A stretch of 33,779 nucleotides of DNA from Sporosarcina sp. P32b. GTDB taxonomy: Bacteria; Bacillota; Bacilli; Bacillales_A; Planococcaceae. Made by a program: the position numbers and the translations under genes. The stretch lies in the NCBI RefSeq assembly GCF_002743335.1, contig NZ_PDZB01000029.1, positions 1 through 33,779 on the forward strand, given 5' to 3'. The notes beneath the pieces are model-generated. The model was not told the origin of the DNA. It searched no databases and saw only the letters and a program-made list of their open reading frames with translations. This document shows positions 8,297-15,210 of the stretch, piece after piece. The first letter of the stretch is position 1; each line of letters begins with the position of its first letter.

Positions 8297-8805
8297 ATTG
8301 GCAAAACGCAACATCTAAAGCTATTATTCATTTACATGTGAACGGGGAAACACAGGAAGTAGTTGTTAGAAATGCGGATACTTTGCTATCTACTTTAAGG
8401 GAAAAGCTTGGATTAACAGGCGCTAAACGGTCGTGTGAAAATGGAGATTGCGGGGCGTGCACGGTACTTATTAACGGAGAACCCAGCCATTCTTGCCTAT
8501 CACTGGCAGTTGAAGTAGTTAATTTACCAATTACAACAATTGAAGGACTATTAGATTCGCCTGTTCGAACGGCTTTTATTGATAAATGGGCGATTCAATG
8601 CGGGTTTTGTACACCCGGTTTTATCGTCAATGGTCATGCATTACTGACCAACCATCCAAATGCGAAAGAAGAAATCGTGGAGGAGTGGTTGCAATCCAAT
8701 ATTTGCAGATGTACAGGATATCAAGAAATTAAAGATGCAGTGAATTCTTTGATTGTAGAAAATGATGATTCCATAAATAAAACACATCCAAGACTTTCAA
8801 AGTAG
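8293..8805 (+). CDS. pucE: Xanthine dehydrogenase 2Fe-2S subunit
   Basis: 170 residues with both iron-sulfur domains of the small subunit. The plant-ferredoxin-like cluster uses Cys48, Cys53, Cys56 and Cys68 (CENGDCGAC...C). The helical cluster domain uses Cys103, Cys106, Cys138 and Cys140 (CGFC...CRC). It relays electrons from molybdenum to FAD. The ATG overlaps the FAD-subunit stop (ATGA). The last codons and the stop are inside the terminator stem. The C-terminal tail after residue 150 is short and polar. Confidence 0.93.
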   Translation: MNWQNATSKAIIHLHVNGETQEVVVRNADTLLSTLREKLGLTGAKRSCENGDCGACTVLINGEPSHSCLSLAVEVVNLPITTIEGLLDSPVRTAFIDKWAIQCGFCTPGFIVNGHALLTNHPNAKEEIVEEWLQSNICRCTGYQEIKDAVNSLIVENDDSINKTHPRLSK

Positions 8806-8826
8806 AAAGTTCTGGATGTGTTTTTT
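8779..8826 (+). terminator. Terminator embedded in the pucE 3' end
   Basis: AAAACACATCCA (8779-8790) pairs with TGGATGTGTTTT (8812-8823), extended by AGACTTTC with GAAAGTTCT (one bulge), then a T run. The stop codon TAG (8803-8805) sits in the loop, so the stem includes the last coding bases. Flanking A and T runs suggest it also ends the leftward Q-rich gene or anything reading through from it. Confidence 0.85.
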
Positions 8827-9205
8827 ACCCTTTTTTAAAGCTTTGATTTCCGCTGTTGAGAGATTGAATGAGCTGAAGTGTTTGCGCGGCTTGCTCAATT
8901 TGTTGTTGTACTTGTTCTAATTGCTGTTGTTCAGCAGTCGTAGATTGTGTAATAGAGATGCCTTGCATATAATTTAGCTGCTGAACTGCTTGTTGCAGTT
9001 GTTGTTGTGCTTGTTGTAACGTTGCCAAGTCTGACATAGAGGACATTTGCTGAAGTGATTGTACCGCCTGTTGCATGGCTTGTAATGCCATCTTCTTTTT
9101 GGTGGTGAATTGTTGTTCTACTAGCGATTGGTTATCCTTCAATTGTTGTTGCTGCTGTTTTATTTGTTGTTCTTTATAGCTTTGACCTTGTTGCTTGTTC
9201 TGCAT
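8825..9205 (-). CDS. Glutamine-rich coiled-coil protein, unknown function
   Basis: 126 residues, about one third glutamine, with runs such as QQQQQ and many AVQQL/SLQQM-type heptads; mostly helical coiled coil is expected. No Cys, no signal peptide and no membrane segment. The ATG at 9205 is preferred because TGAGGAGG ends seven bases before it; the ATG two codons upstream would nearly touch it. The gene is convergent with the xanthine dehydrogenase operon and separated by the shared terminator. Low-complexity Q-rich proteins of this kind occur in Bacillales spores and surface layers, but no family was recognised. The upstream region (9221-9300) has no obvious sigma-A promoter. Confidence 0.65.
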   Translation of the reverse strand: MQNKQQGQSYKEQQIKQQQQQLKDNQSLVEQQFTTKKKMALQAMQQAVQSLQQMSSMSDLATLQQAQQQLQQAVQQLNYMQGISITQSTTAEQQQLEQVQQQIEQAAQTLQLIQSLNSGNQSFKKG

Positions 9206-9360
9206 ATTCATTCCTCCTCACCCAAATTATTTATTTCACTATAGTCTACCCCGATTCATGCTATTTATAAGGATGGGATTCTCAAGAAAAACTGATTTAC
9301 TATTCTCCAGATAACCTTTGGTAAGCTAAATGCCGCCTATTTTTGTAGTGACAAAATATA

Positions 9361-9397
9361 AAAAAACCTGCTGCCTGTCAAAATGACAGGCAGCAGG
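9361..9397 (-). terminator. Strong leftward terminator
   Basis: A perfect 14-bp stem, CCTGCTGCCTGTCA (9367-9380) with its complement (9384-9397), has a three-base loop and is followed on the minus strand by a T run (9361-9366). It is about 170 bases past the stop of the leftward coiled-coil gene, so it would define a long 3' untranslated region or end a separate transcript. Confidence 0.88.
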
Positions 9398-9398
9398 C

Positions 9399-9538
9399 CA
9401 TAGAGGAGAAATATGAAAGGGTGTTACTCAGTAAGGGATCATTGCCATGGACGTGGTTGGTAATAGGTCATTGGTCAATGTGTAAAGGGTAACAAGTAAT
9501 GGGTTTAGCAAGTTTGTGTTCATATTTCCCACTCTATG
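9399..9538. repeat. 140-bp segment bounded by imperfect inverted repeats
   Basis: The left end CATAGAGGAGAAATATGAA (9399-9417) is repeated inverted at the right end (9519-9538; one extra base and two changes). Extra GC bases outside both ends extend the pairing. The segment sits exactly between two hairpins and holds no normal gene. It could be a miniature element or a structured RNA tail. A 16-codon frame (9413-9463) has GAGGAG four bases before its ATG, but its Cys/His/Gly-rich product is unlike anything known to me. Confidence 0.5.
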
Positions 9539-9567
9539 CCTCAAAAAGGAGTCTCACCTTTTTGAGG
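9539..9567 (-). terminator. Hairpin next to the stop of the coiled-coil gene
   Basis: CCTCAAAAAGG (9539-9549) pairs perfectly with CCTTTTTGAGG (9557-9567) around a seven-base loop, directly beside the stop codon. No T run follows on the minus strand, so it may be an mRNA-stabilising 3' hairpin rather than a true terminator. The strong terminator lies further left. Confidence 0.55.
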
Positions 9568-10080
9568 TTAGAAGTAGTTAGCACCATCGAAGTCAAGAAC
9601 GATTGTATAGTTTTTCATGTTGATGCGATTCGATAATTGATGCGCTGCTTTTTCCGCTTGTTGTGCTTTCAATCGATATTCTTCTGGATCAAACAATGCT
9701 ACACGATAAATCGTAGTCGATTCGGCAAAACCATATTGGATTTCTTCTTTACTCGCTAAAGAGAATTGTTTATAGTAAGAAGACTTTGCACGCAGTTGGA
9801 TAGCCAGTTCGATAGCTTCAACTAATGGTAGTTGTTTGTCTTCAAACTCTACTGTATTTGTGCTGTTTGCTACGTAGATGAGATAATCTAGTTTGCGTTG
9901 ATCTAGTCTAACTTGTTCCATCTCAGCTTCTACGTCCTTTAATGTTCGGCTAATTATAGGACGTGGTGCGCCTTTTTCAACCGTTACAAAAGCCACTCGT
10001 TGGGCTTCCGTTTCCAATTCACGAATTTGCTTAGATAGAATACTTTTTAATTTAATGCCTTCAGCTAATGTAATATTCAT
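9568..10080 (-). CDS. Coiled-coil protein, possibly DIP1984-like
   Basis: 170 residues, soluble. The first 70 residues are a charged helical region (LKSILSKQIRELETEAQRV ... VEAEMEQVRLDQRKLDYLI). The layout, including NSTNTVEFEDKQLPLVEAI after the helix, faintly recalls DIP1984/septicolysin-like proteins, but this is a weak match. The C-terminal part (INMKNYTIVLDFDGANYF) is hydrophobic and acidic. The ATG overlaps the stop of the B3/4-domain gene (ATGA) and is preceded by GAGGTGG, so the two are tightly coupled and may act together. No function is assigned. Confidence 0.7.
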   Translation of the reverse strand: MNITLAEGIKLKSILSKQIRELETEAQRVAFVTVEKGAPRPIISRTLKDVEAEMEQVRLDQRKLDYLIYVANSTNTVEFEDKQLPLVEAIELAIQLRAKSSYYKQFSLASKEEIQYGFAESTTIYRVALFDPEEYRLKAQQAEKAAHQLSNRINMKNYTIVLDFDGANYF

Positions 10081-10784
10081 GATTCCACCTCTTTTGTTAG
10101 GATAAAGTTAGGATTTTGACTATCCAATACAGAACTTTGATAGTCTCCTCCGTTTATGCTAGTAAACATTTTGCCGCAAGCTTCAGCTAATTGTTTAGCC
10201 TTTTCTTGTTCCAATGAAGGCTGGATGAAAAGCAGTTGTATGATGTTTTCGGTTTCCTCTGTTACGGCTGTTCGTATAGAATCGACATACGGGCTACCGA
10301 ATGGACTGTAACCATCACTTAGGAGTAAAATGTTTTCAAAGGTATTGAATTGATTATTCAATCCTTCGTAGCCGTCCTCAGCGCTGCCGACAGACAACAT
10401 AATATCTCCGGCTATTTTGTCAGCATCATAAATAACTGTTGGGATTTCGTATTGCAATGAAAAGAACGTGTTCAGATCTTCTGCACTATGGAAGGAAGAA
10501 GTATAGCGACGATCTTTGATCTGTTGTAAGAGTAATTGAAGAGCTGGTGGCTTAGTCGATGGATCTGCACCTAGAGTTGTCCAAATGGATTGCCATTGCG
10601 CTAGACCATTGAAATCTGCGAAATCTTTATCAAGTAGTTCGAAATATAATTGTTCTTGAAATAATTGTAGTCGTCCTTTTAGCATCTGAGGTGATGCAGA
10701 GACGATTGTTTTGTTATAATAGATTATGCCTAATTTAAAATCAGGGATTTTTGTGAATATAGAAGAATCAATAGTAAGTTGCAT
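10077..10784 (-). CDS. B3/4 (tRNA-binding editing-like) domain protein
   Basis: 235 residues from the ATG at 10784, chosen because AGGTGG lies five bases upstream; a GTG nine bases earlier overlaps that site. The sequence follows the B3/4 domain known from the beta subunit of phenylalanyl-tRNA synthetase and stand-alone relatives: IPDFKLGIIYYN at the start, TTLGADPSTKPPALQLLLQQI in the middle, and a central LQYEIPTVIYDADKIAGDI. In PheRS this domain hydrolyses mischarged Tyr-tRNA-Phe; stand-alone proteins are presumed to edit or bind tRNA. It is divergent from queG across 52 bases. Confidence 0.78.
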   Translation of the reverse strand: MQLTIDSSIFTKIPDFKLGIIYYNKTIVSASPQMLKGRLQLFQEQLYFELLDKDFADFNGLAQWQSIWTTLGADPSTKPPALQLLLQQIKDRRYTSSFHSAEDLNTFFSLQYEIPTVIYDADKIAGDIMLSVGSAEDGYEGLNNQFNTFENILLLSDGYSPFGSPYVDSIRTAVTEETENIIQLLFIQPSLEQEKAKQLAEACGKMFTSINGGDYQSSVLDSQNPNFILTKEVES

Positions 10785-10836
10785 CAGTACCACCTGCTTG
10801 TAATTTTACTTCATCTTATCATAAGGGAGGCGGGTA

Positions 10837-11976
10837 ATGGTGAATGTCGCTCAGTTACAGCAAGAAATACAAACGTTTGCGGCGTCCATTGGAATAGATA
10901 AAATTGGTTTTACAACGGCAGCACCGTTTGTAAAATTAAAAGATCGTCTAAAACAACAACAACGATTGAACTATCAATCCGGTTTTGAAGAGCCGGATAT
11001 AGAGAAACGAACGGAACCTTTATTATTGCTAGATCAAGCAGAGAGCATTATTGCTATAGCAGTTGCGTACCCCTCGAAAATGTCAGATAGTCCCCGTGGG
11101 AAAAAAGGGGAACGTCGTGGTATGTTTTGCAGGGCTTCTTGGGGTGAAGATTATCATACCGTGTTGCGTGACAAACTAGCGCAGCTGGAATTATTCATTC
11201 TGACTAAGGTGCCTGATGCGCGACTTCGTTCTATGGTAGATACAGGAGAGCTTGTAGATCGTGCAGTAGCAGAACGTGCGGGTATCGGTTGGTCGGCTAA
11301 GAACTGTTCAATTATTACACCGGAATTCGGATCCTACGTTTATCTGGGCGAAATGATTACGAATTTGCCGTTTGCACCAGATGAGCCGATGGAAGATCAG
11401 TGTCTAGATTGTAATTTATGCTTGGATGTCTGTCCGACAGGTGCGATTGTACAACCAGGACAATTAGATGCCCAGCGTTGCATTGCATTTTTGACACAAA
11501 CAAAAAAGCCTGTACCTGAAGAGTTTCGACATAAGATCGGGAATCGATTGTATGGATGTGATACGTGCCAAACGGTTTGTCCGAAAAACAAAGGAATGAA
11601 TCACACACACCAGCTGGAATTCACGCCTGAGCCGGAGCTCGTGAAACCTTTGTTGCTGTCACTATTGACCTTATCCAACCGACAGTTCAAAGAGCAGTAT
11701 GGCTATATGTCAGGCTCTTGGCGCGGAAAAAATCCGATTCAGCGAAATGCATTGATTGCTTTGGCGCATTTCAAAGATGAAGCAGCGGTACCGGAGTTAA
11801 CCAGATTGATAAAAGAAGATCCGCGGCCGATGATCAGAGGAACAGCAGCATGGGCACTTGGGGAGATCGGAACGACAGAAGTGCTAGAAGTACTCACAGA
11901 AAGTTTGGTTACGGAAGAAGATGAGTTTGTAGTAAGTGAAATTACACAGGCTTTGGAACAGCTACACATTAATTGA
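10837..11976 (+). CDS. queG: Epoxyqueuosine reductase
   Basis: 379 residues. QueG reduces epoxyqueuosine in tRNA to queuosine, the last step of the pathway, using cobalamin and two 4Fe-4S clusters. The N-terminal cobalamin-binding domain includes RSMVDTGELVDRAVAERAGIG (split here as about 134-154), with the proposed catalytic Asp. Clusters are held by Cys189, Cys192, Cys195 and Cys199 (CLDCNLCLDVCP) and by Cys241, Cys244 and Cys248 (CDTCQTVCP). The C-terminal 100 residues contain HEAT-like repeats, as in Bacillus homologues. ATG at 10837 follows GGGAGG by six bases. It is followed 14 bases later by trmL, another wobble-base modification gene. Confidence 0.94.
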   Translation: MVNVAQLQQEIQTFAASIGIDKIGFTTAAPFVKLKDRLKQQQRLNYQSGFEEPDIEKRTEPLLLLDQAESIIAIAVAYPSKMSDSPRGKKGERRGMFCRASWGEDYHTVLRDKLAQLELFILTKVPDARLRSMVDTGELVDRAVAERAGIGWSAKNCSIITPEFGSYVYLGEMITNLPFAPDEPMEDQCLDCNLCLDVCPTGAIVQPGQLDAQRCIAFLTQTKKPVPEEFRHKIGNRLYGCDTCQTVCPKNKGMNHTHQLEFTPEPELVKPLLLSLLTLSNRQFKEQYGYMSGSWRGKNPIQRNALIALAHFKDEAAVPELTRLIKEDPRPMIRGTAAWALGEIGTTEVLEVLTESLVTEEDEFVVSEITQALEQLHIN

Positions 11977-11990
11977 AAGAAGGTAGTAAG

Positions 11991-12467
11991 ATGACGATTC
12001 ACGTTGCATTATTCGAACCACAAATCCCTGCGAATACAGGAAATATTTCACGTACTTGTGCGGGAACCGATACAGCTCTCCATTTAATAAAGCCCCTTGG
12101 TTTTTCTACTGAAGATAAAATGTTGAAACGTGCTGGACTGGATTACTGGGAGCATGTGGATATCACGTATCACGAGGGGATCCAAGAGTTTATAGACGCA
12201 TATCCGGAAGGAGAGTTTTATTTCATTACAAAATTCGGTGAGACGAGCTATGATACGTTTGATTATTCGGATACCGATAAGGACATTTTCTTTGTGTTTG
12301 GAAAAGAGACTACCGGCTTGCCAAATGAAATAACGGAGAAGTATAAAGAGAGTTGTTTGCGCATACCGATGAACGATGAGCATATTCGTTCATTGAACTT
12401 GTCGAATACTGCTGCAATCCTCATTTATGAAGCACTTCGTCAACAGAAATTTGCCCATTTAACGTAA
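11991..12467 (+). CDS. trmL: tRNA (cytidine/uridine-34-2'-O)-methyltransferase
   Basis: 158 residues of the SPOUT superfamily, formerly CspR in Bacillus. It methylates the 2'-O of the wobble base in tRNA-Leu isoacceptors. The knot-forming motifs are visible: FEPQIPANTGNISRTCAG (about 7-24), FVFGKETTGLP (about 100-110) and IPMNDEHIRSLNLSNTAAI (about 124-142). The ATG at 11991 is preferred over an in-frame TTG at 11973 because AGAAGG precedes it at normal spacing. It lies just after queG; both act on anticodon position 34. It is closed by a terminator. Confidence 0.95.
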   Translation: MTIHVALFEPQIPANTGNISRTCAGTDTALHLIKPLGFSTEDKMLKRAGLDYWEHVDITYHEGIQEFIDAYPEGEFYFITKFGETSYDTFDYSDTDKDIFFVFGKETTGLPNEITEKYKESCLRIPMNDEHIRSLNLSNTAAILIYEALRQQKFAHLT

Positions 12468-12472
12468 TGTAT

Positions 12473-12509
12473 AAAAAAAGGGGATTGGCTCATGGCCAAT
12501 CCCTTTTCT
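12473..12509. terminator. Bidirectional terminator between trmL and a small leftward gene
   Basis: GGGATTGGC (12481-12489) pairs with GCCAATCCC (12495-12503); the stem is extended by flanking A and T runs. It has a T-rich end on both strands, serving trmL rightward and the 35-residue gene leftward. Confidence 0.88.
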
Positions 12510-12511
12510 AT

Positions 12512-12619
12512 TTACTTCATTTGATTCGTCTTTGATTCGCCTGGCTTGTTATCATATCCGCCAGTCAAGATTGCAGATAAGAATGCAAAACAAACGGCCA
12601 TAATTAGAATTAGTCTCAT
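12512..12619 (-). CDS. 35-residue membrane or secreted peptide
   Basis: A short gene with a perfect AGGAGGT (12627-12633) seven bases before its ATG. The product begins MRLILIMAVCFAFLSAIL, a hydrophobic helix of about 18 residues, followed by the polar tail TGGYDNKPGESKTNQMK. It has its own terminator (12473-12509) and a possible promoter at 12671-12698, so it looks like an independent gene. Small single-pass peptides are common in Bacillales, but no family was recognised. It could be a regulatory membrane peptide or a signal-peptide-like product. The Cys at position 10 is inside the helix and not in a lipobox. Confidence 0.65.
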   Translation of the reverse strand: MRLILIMAVCFAFLSAILTGGYDNKPGESKTNQMK

Positions 12620-12670
12620 TGTTTGTACCTCCTATGAAATCAATAGTCCTTCATACAGTATACCGTAAAA

Positions 12671-12698
12671 ATTATATAAATGAAATAATCTTCGTCAT
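12671..12698 (-). promoter_or_regulatory. Possible promoter of the 35-residue peptide gene
   Basis: On the minus strand ATGACG (12698-12693) and TATAAT (12676-12671) are 16 bases apart, 50 bases before the start codon. The -35 match is partial. A TATACT lies a little further downstream. Confidence 0.4.
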
Positions 12699-12724
12699 TT
12701 TGTGTGACAGGTTCCTAACAAATC

Positions 12725-14023
12725 TTAGTGAGGCAGGAATAGTAGCTGATAGGTGAATAGTACCGCGAAGATATACATCAACATGGGAACTTGCTTACCT
12801 TTCCCCTTTGTAATCTTCAATAACGGGTATGTGATGAAACCAAGTGCGATACCTGTCGCGATACTTGAAGTAAGCGGCATCGTCAAAATAACTAGAAATG
12901 CAGGGAATGATTCGTCGAATGAATCCCAGTCAATATTTTTCACTGCACCAATCATCAAACTACCAACAATAATCAAAGCAGGTGCCGTAATAGCCGCGAC
13001 ACCAGATAAGGCGCTGACGATAGGACTGAAAAATGCTGCGGCTATGAATAGCACTGCAACTGTTAAAGTAGTCAACCCTGTACGGCCGCCTACAGCTACA
13101 CCAGACGATGATTCAACATAAGCGGATGTAGGGCTGGTTCCAACCATTGAGCCGACTGTGGCGGCTACTGAGTCAGCTAGAAGCGCATGGCGTGCACGAG
13201 GTAAAGAATTACCTTTCATGAGTCCAGCTTGCTTGGCTACCCCAATCATTGTTCCGGTTGTATCGAATAAAGTAACAAGTAGAAACGACAGGACGACACC
13301 GTATAAACCGTATGAAATAACATCTCCCATCGCGAGTGCTGGATTCCATACTAGAATACCTTCAGGCAGGTGAGGTATTTTCATAACCCCATCGAATTGT
13401 AACTGCTTCGTGAAAAATGCAACAACACCTGTTGCAATCATCCCTATAAAAATAGCCCCATAGACATTGCGATTCATTAATATAATCGTAACGAGCAGTC
13501 CGAACAATGTCAGCAATACGGCAGGTGAGGTGAGTTCACCGAGCTGCACAATGTTTAATTCATGGGGAACGACTAATCCTGATAAACGCAGTCCGATGAA
13601 TGCGATAAATAAGCCGATTCCAGCCGTGATACCATGTTTAAGATTTTCTGGAATTTCTTCAATTAGCTTTTCTCGGAAAGAAGTCATTGATAATAATACA
13701 AAGATTAGGCCAGCTATAAAGACCGCAGAAAAAGCTGCCAAATAGTCAAGTTGACCGTTCGATCCGATGACGACTGATGCAAAGTACGCATTTAACCCCA
13801 TGCCTGGTGCAATTGCGATCGGATAATTTGCGAATAGCGCCATCCATAGCGTACCGATGACAGTGGCTATAATAGTGGCTAAAAAGACTTGATCAAATGG
13901 AACCCCAGCTTCGGATAAAATAATAGGATTGACGATGACAATATACACCATCGTTAGGAAAGTGGTCATTCCCGCCAGAAGTTCAGTTTTGACAGTCGTT
14001 TGATTTTTCTTTAATTGGAACAC
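12725..14023 (-). CDS. NCS2-family purine permease
   Basis: 432 residues from the GTG at 14023, chosen because AAGGAG lies ten bases upstream and the product then begins FQLKKNQTTVKTELLAG like other family members. About 12 membrane segments. Family signatures include AGMTTFLTMVYIVIVNP near the N terminus, IAPGMGLNAYF (about 77-87), VLLVTLFDTTGTMIG-like FDTTGT near the middle, and GTSPTSAYVESS. This AzgA-like/PbuG-PbuO group imports guanine, hypoxanthine or adenine by proton symport; the exact substrate is not readable. A consensus-like promoter and paired PurR-like boxes precede it (14041-14098), so regulation by PurR is likely. No purine riboswitch was seen. No terminator was found right after the stop. 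Confidence 0.88.
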   Translation of the reverse strand: MFQLKKNQTTVKTELLAGMTTFLTMVYIVIVNPIILSEAGVPFDQVFLATIIATVIGTLWMALFANYPIAIAPGMGLNAYFASVVIGSNGQLDYLAAFSAVFIAGLIFVLLSMTSFREKLIEEIPENLKHGITAGIGLFIAFIGLRLSGLVVPHELNIVQLGELTSPAVLLTLFGLLVTIILMNRNVYGAIFIGMIATGVVAFFTKQLQFDGVMKIPHLPEGILVWNPALAMGDVISYGLYGVVLSFLLVTLFDTTGTMIGVAKQAGLMKGNSLPRARHALLADSVAATVGSMVGTSPTSAYVESSSGVAVGGRTGLTTLTVAVLFIAAAFFSPIVSALSGVAAITAPALIIVGSLMIGAVKNIDWDSFDESFPAFLVILTMPLTSSIATGIALGFITYPLLKITKGKGKQVPMLMYIFAVLFTYQLLFLPH

Positions 14024-14040
14024 TGTGTATTCTCTCCTTA

Positions 14041-14084
14041 TAGTACGAACATAATAAAGTCCATAGACAATAATATTCGTTTTT
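14041..14084 (-). promoter_or_regulatory. Paired PurBox-like PurR operator
   Basis: Two inverted copies resemble the Bacillus PurBox AWWWCCGAACWWT. Box 1 (minus strand, 14084-14072) reads AAAAACGAATATT, 11 of 13 matching. Box 2 (plus strand, 14041-14053) reads TAGTACGAACATA, about 9 of 13. Both keep the central CGAA. They are 18 bases apart, against 16-17 in B. subtilis. Box 1 overlaps the -10 region of the permease promoter. Confidence 0.6.
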
Positions 14085-14098
14085 TCAATAGAAATCAA
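14070..14098 (-). promoter_or_regulatory. Promoter of the purine permease gene
   Basis: Minus strand TTGATT (14098-14093) and TATTAT (14075-14070) with a 17-base spacer. The predicted start of transcription is about 40 bases upstream of the GTG start, with the PurBox pair overlapping the -10 and leader. Confidence 0.6.
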
Positions 14099-14178
14099 CC
14101 TGTTATATCGAAAAAGCATTCGTAATTCCTGTAAAATAATGTACAATTACACTAGAAGTTTATAAAGGGGGATTTTTC

Positions 14179-15003
14179 ATGTCAACGATTTTTGATCAAA
14201 TGGTTATACTGAGCAACGGCGTCCAAATGCCACAATTCGGTTTAGGAACGTATAAAATGACAGAACCTGAGCAAACCATGCAAGCTGTCGAGAAAGCGGT
14301 TTCACTAGGCTATCGCGCAATAGATACCGCATCTATTTACGATAATGAACAAGCAGTGGGGGAAGCAATTCGTCACACTGGTATCGCACGTGAAGACTTT
14401 TTTGTGACATCAAAAGTATGGAATGATAATCAAGGATACGATGAAACACTGCGTGCATTTGAGCGTTCATTGACTAGATTGGATATGAATTACCTAGACT
14501 TATATTTGACACATTGGCCGGTTACTGGCAGTTATGTGGATACATATCGTGCGATTGAAAGACTGTATGATGAAAAATTAATCCGATCTACGGGTGTTTC
14601 CAATCATCATGAAGCACATTTACAAGAGATATTTACGATCGCTAATATTCGTCCTATGGTCAATCAAATAGAACTTCATCCGCGTTTGACGCAAGAACCA
14701 TTGCGGCAGTTTTGCAGTGAGCACCAAATTGCGGTAACTTCTTGGAGTCCTCTTGCTAGAGGGCAAATTCTTGAAGATGCAACACTCACTGCAATCGCTA
14801 AACAGCACGGAAAGACTGTAGCACAAGTCATTATTAGGTGGCATATCCAAAATGGATTGATCGTTATTCCAAAATCTGTATCATTTGACCGTATTCAAGA
14901 AAATAGTGAAGTGGCTGATTTTACATTAACCCTTTCGGATATGGCGATGATCGATGCATTAAACCGTGATGAACGGACAGGTATGGATCCCGATTCGTTT
15001 TAA
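14179..15003 (+). CDS. Aldo/keto reductase
   Basis: 274 residues, AKR5-like (similar to 2,5-diketo-D-gluconate reductases and Bacillus YvgN/YtbE). It reduces aldehydes or ketones with NADPH in the cytoplasm. The catalytic tetrad is intact: Asp49, Tyr54 (DTASIYDNE), Lys79 (TSKVWND) and His112 (LTHWP). The C-terminal NADPH-binding motif IPKSVSFDRIQEN is present. ATG follows AAAGGGGG by about seven bases. The gene stands alone, divergent from the purine permease and convergent with the pseudouridine synthase. Such enzymes often reduce methylglyoxal and other reactive carbonyls; the substrate cannot be read from sequence. Confidence 0.92.
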   Translation: MSTIFDQMVILSNGVQMPQFGLGTYKMTEPEQTMQAVEKAVSLGYRAIDTASIYDNEQAVGEAIRHTGIAREDFFVTSKVWNDNQGYDETLRAFERSLTRLDMNYLDLYLTHWPVTGSYVDTYRAIERLYDEKLIRSTGVSNHHEAHLQEIFTIANIRPMVNQIELHPRLTQEPLRQFCSEHQIAVTSWSPLARGQILEDATLTAIAKQHGKTVAQVIIRWHIQNGLIVIPKSVSFDRIQENSEVADFTLTLSDMAMIDALNRDERTGMDPDSF

Positions 15004-15156
15004 GTCAATTTATTGCAATAAACAGGTCAAGATGAAAAGAAGTGGACAACTTTTAAGATAACGATATGTCTGGTGTTAGTGTGAATGATTTTTGTCTATA
15101 AACATCATCAGATTACAAGTCACTACCTACGTTCCCACTAATCTAAACAGAAATGA

Positions 15157-15204
15157 AAAGAGCTGTCACAAGTGGTCTCTACGACCTCTTGGACAGCTCT
15201 TTTT
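15157..15204. terminator. Bidirectional terminator between aldo/keto reductase and pseudouridine synthase genes
   Basis: AAAAGAGCTGTC (15157-15168) pairs with GACAGCTCTTTT (15192-15203). An inner stem (AAGTGGTC with GACCTCTT, one mismatch) lengthens the hairpin. T-rich on both strands. Confidence 0.85.
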
Positions 15205-15210
15205 CATAAA

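Noticed and set aside
14024..14146. Purine riboswitch or N-terminal extension upstream of the NCS2 permease
   Set aside because: No purine aptamer core was found, and the extension overlaps the promoter, PurBoxes and ribosome binding site.
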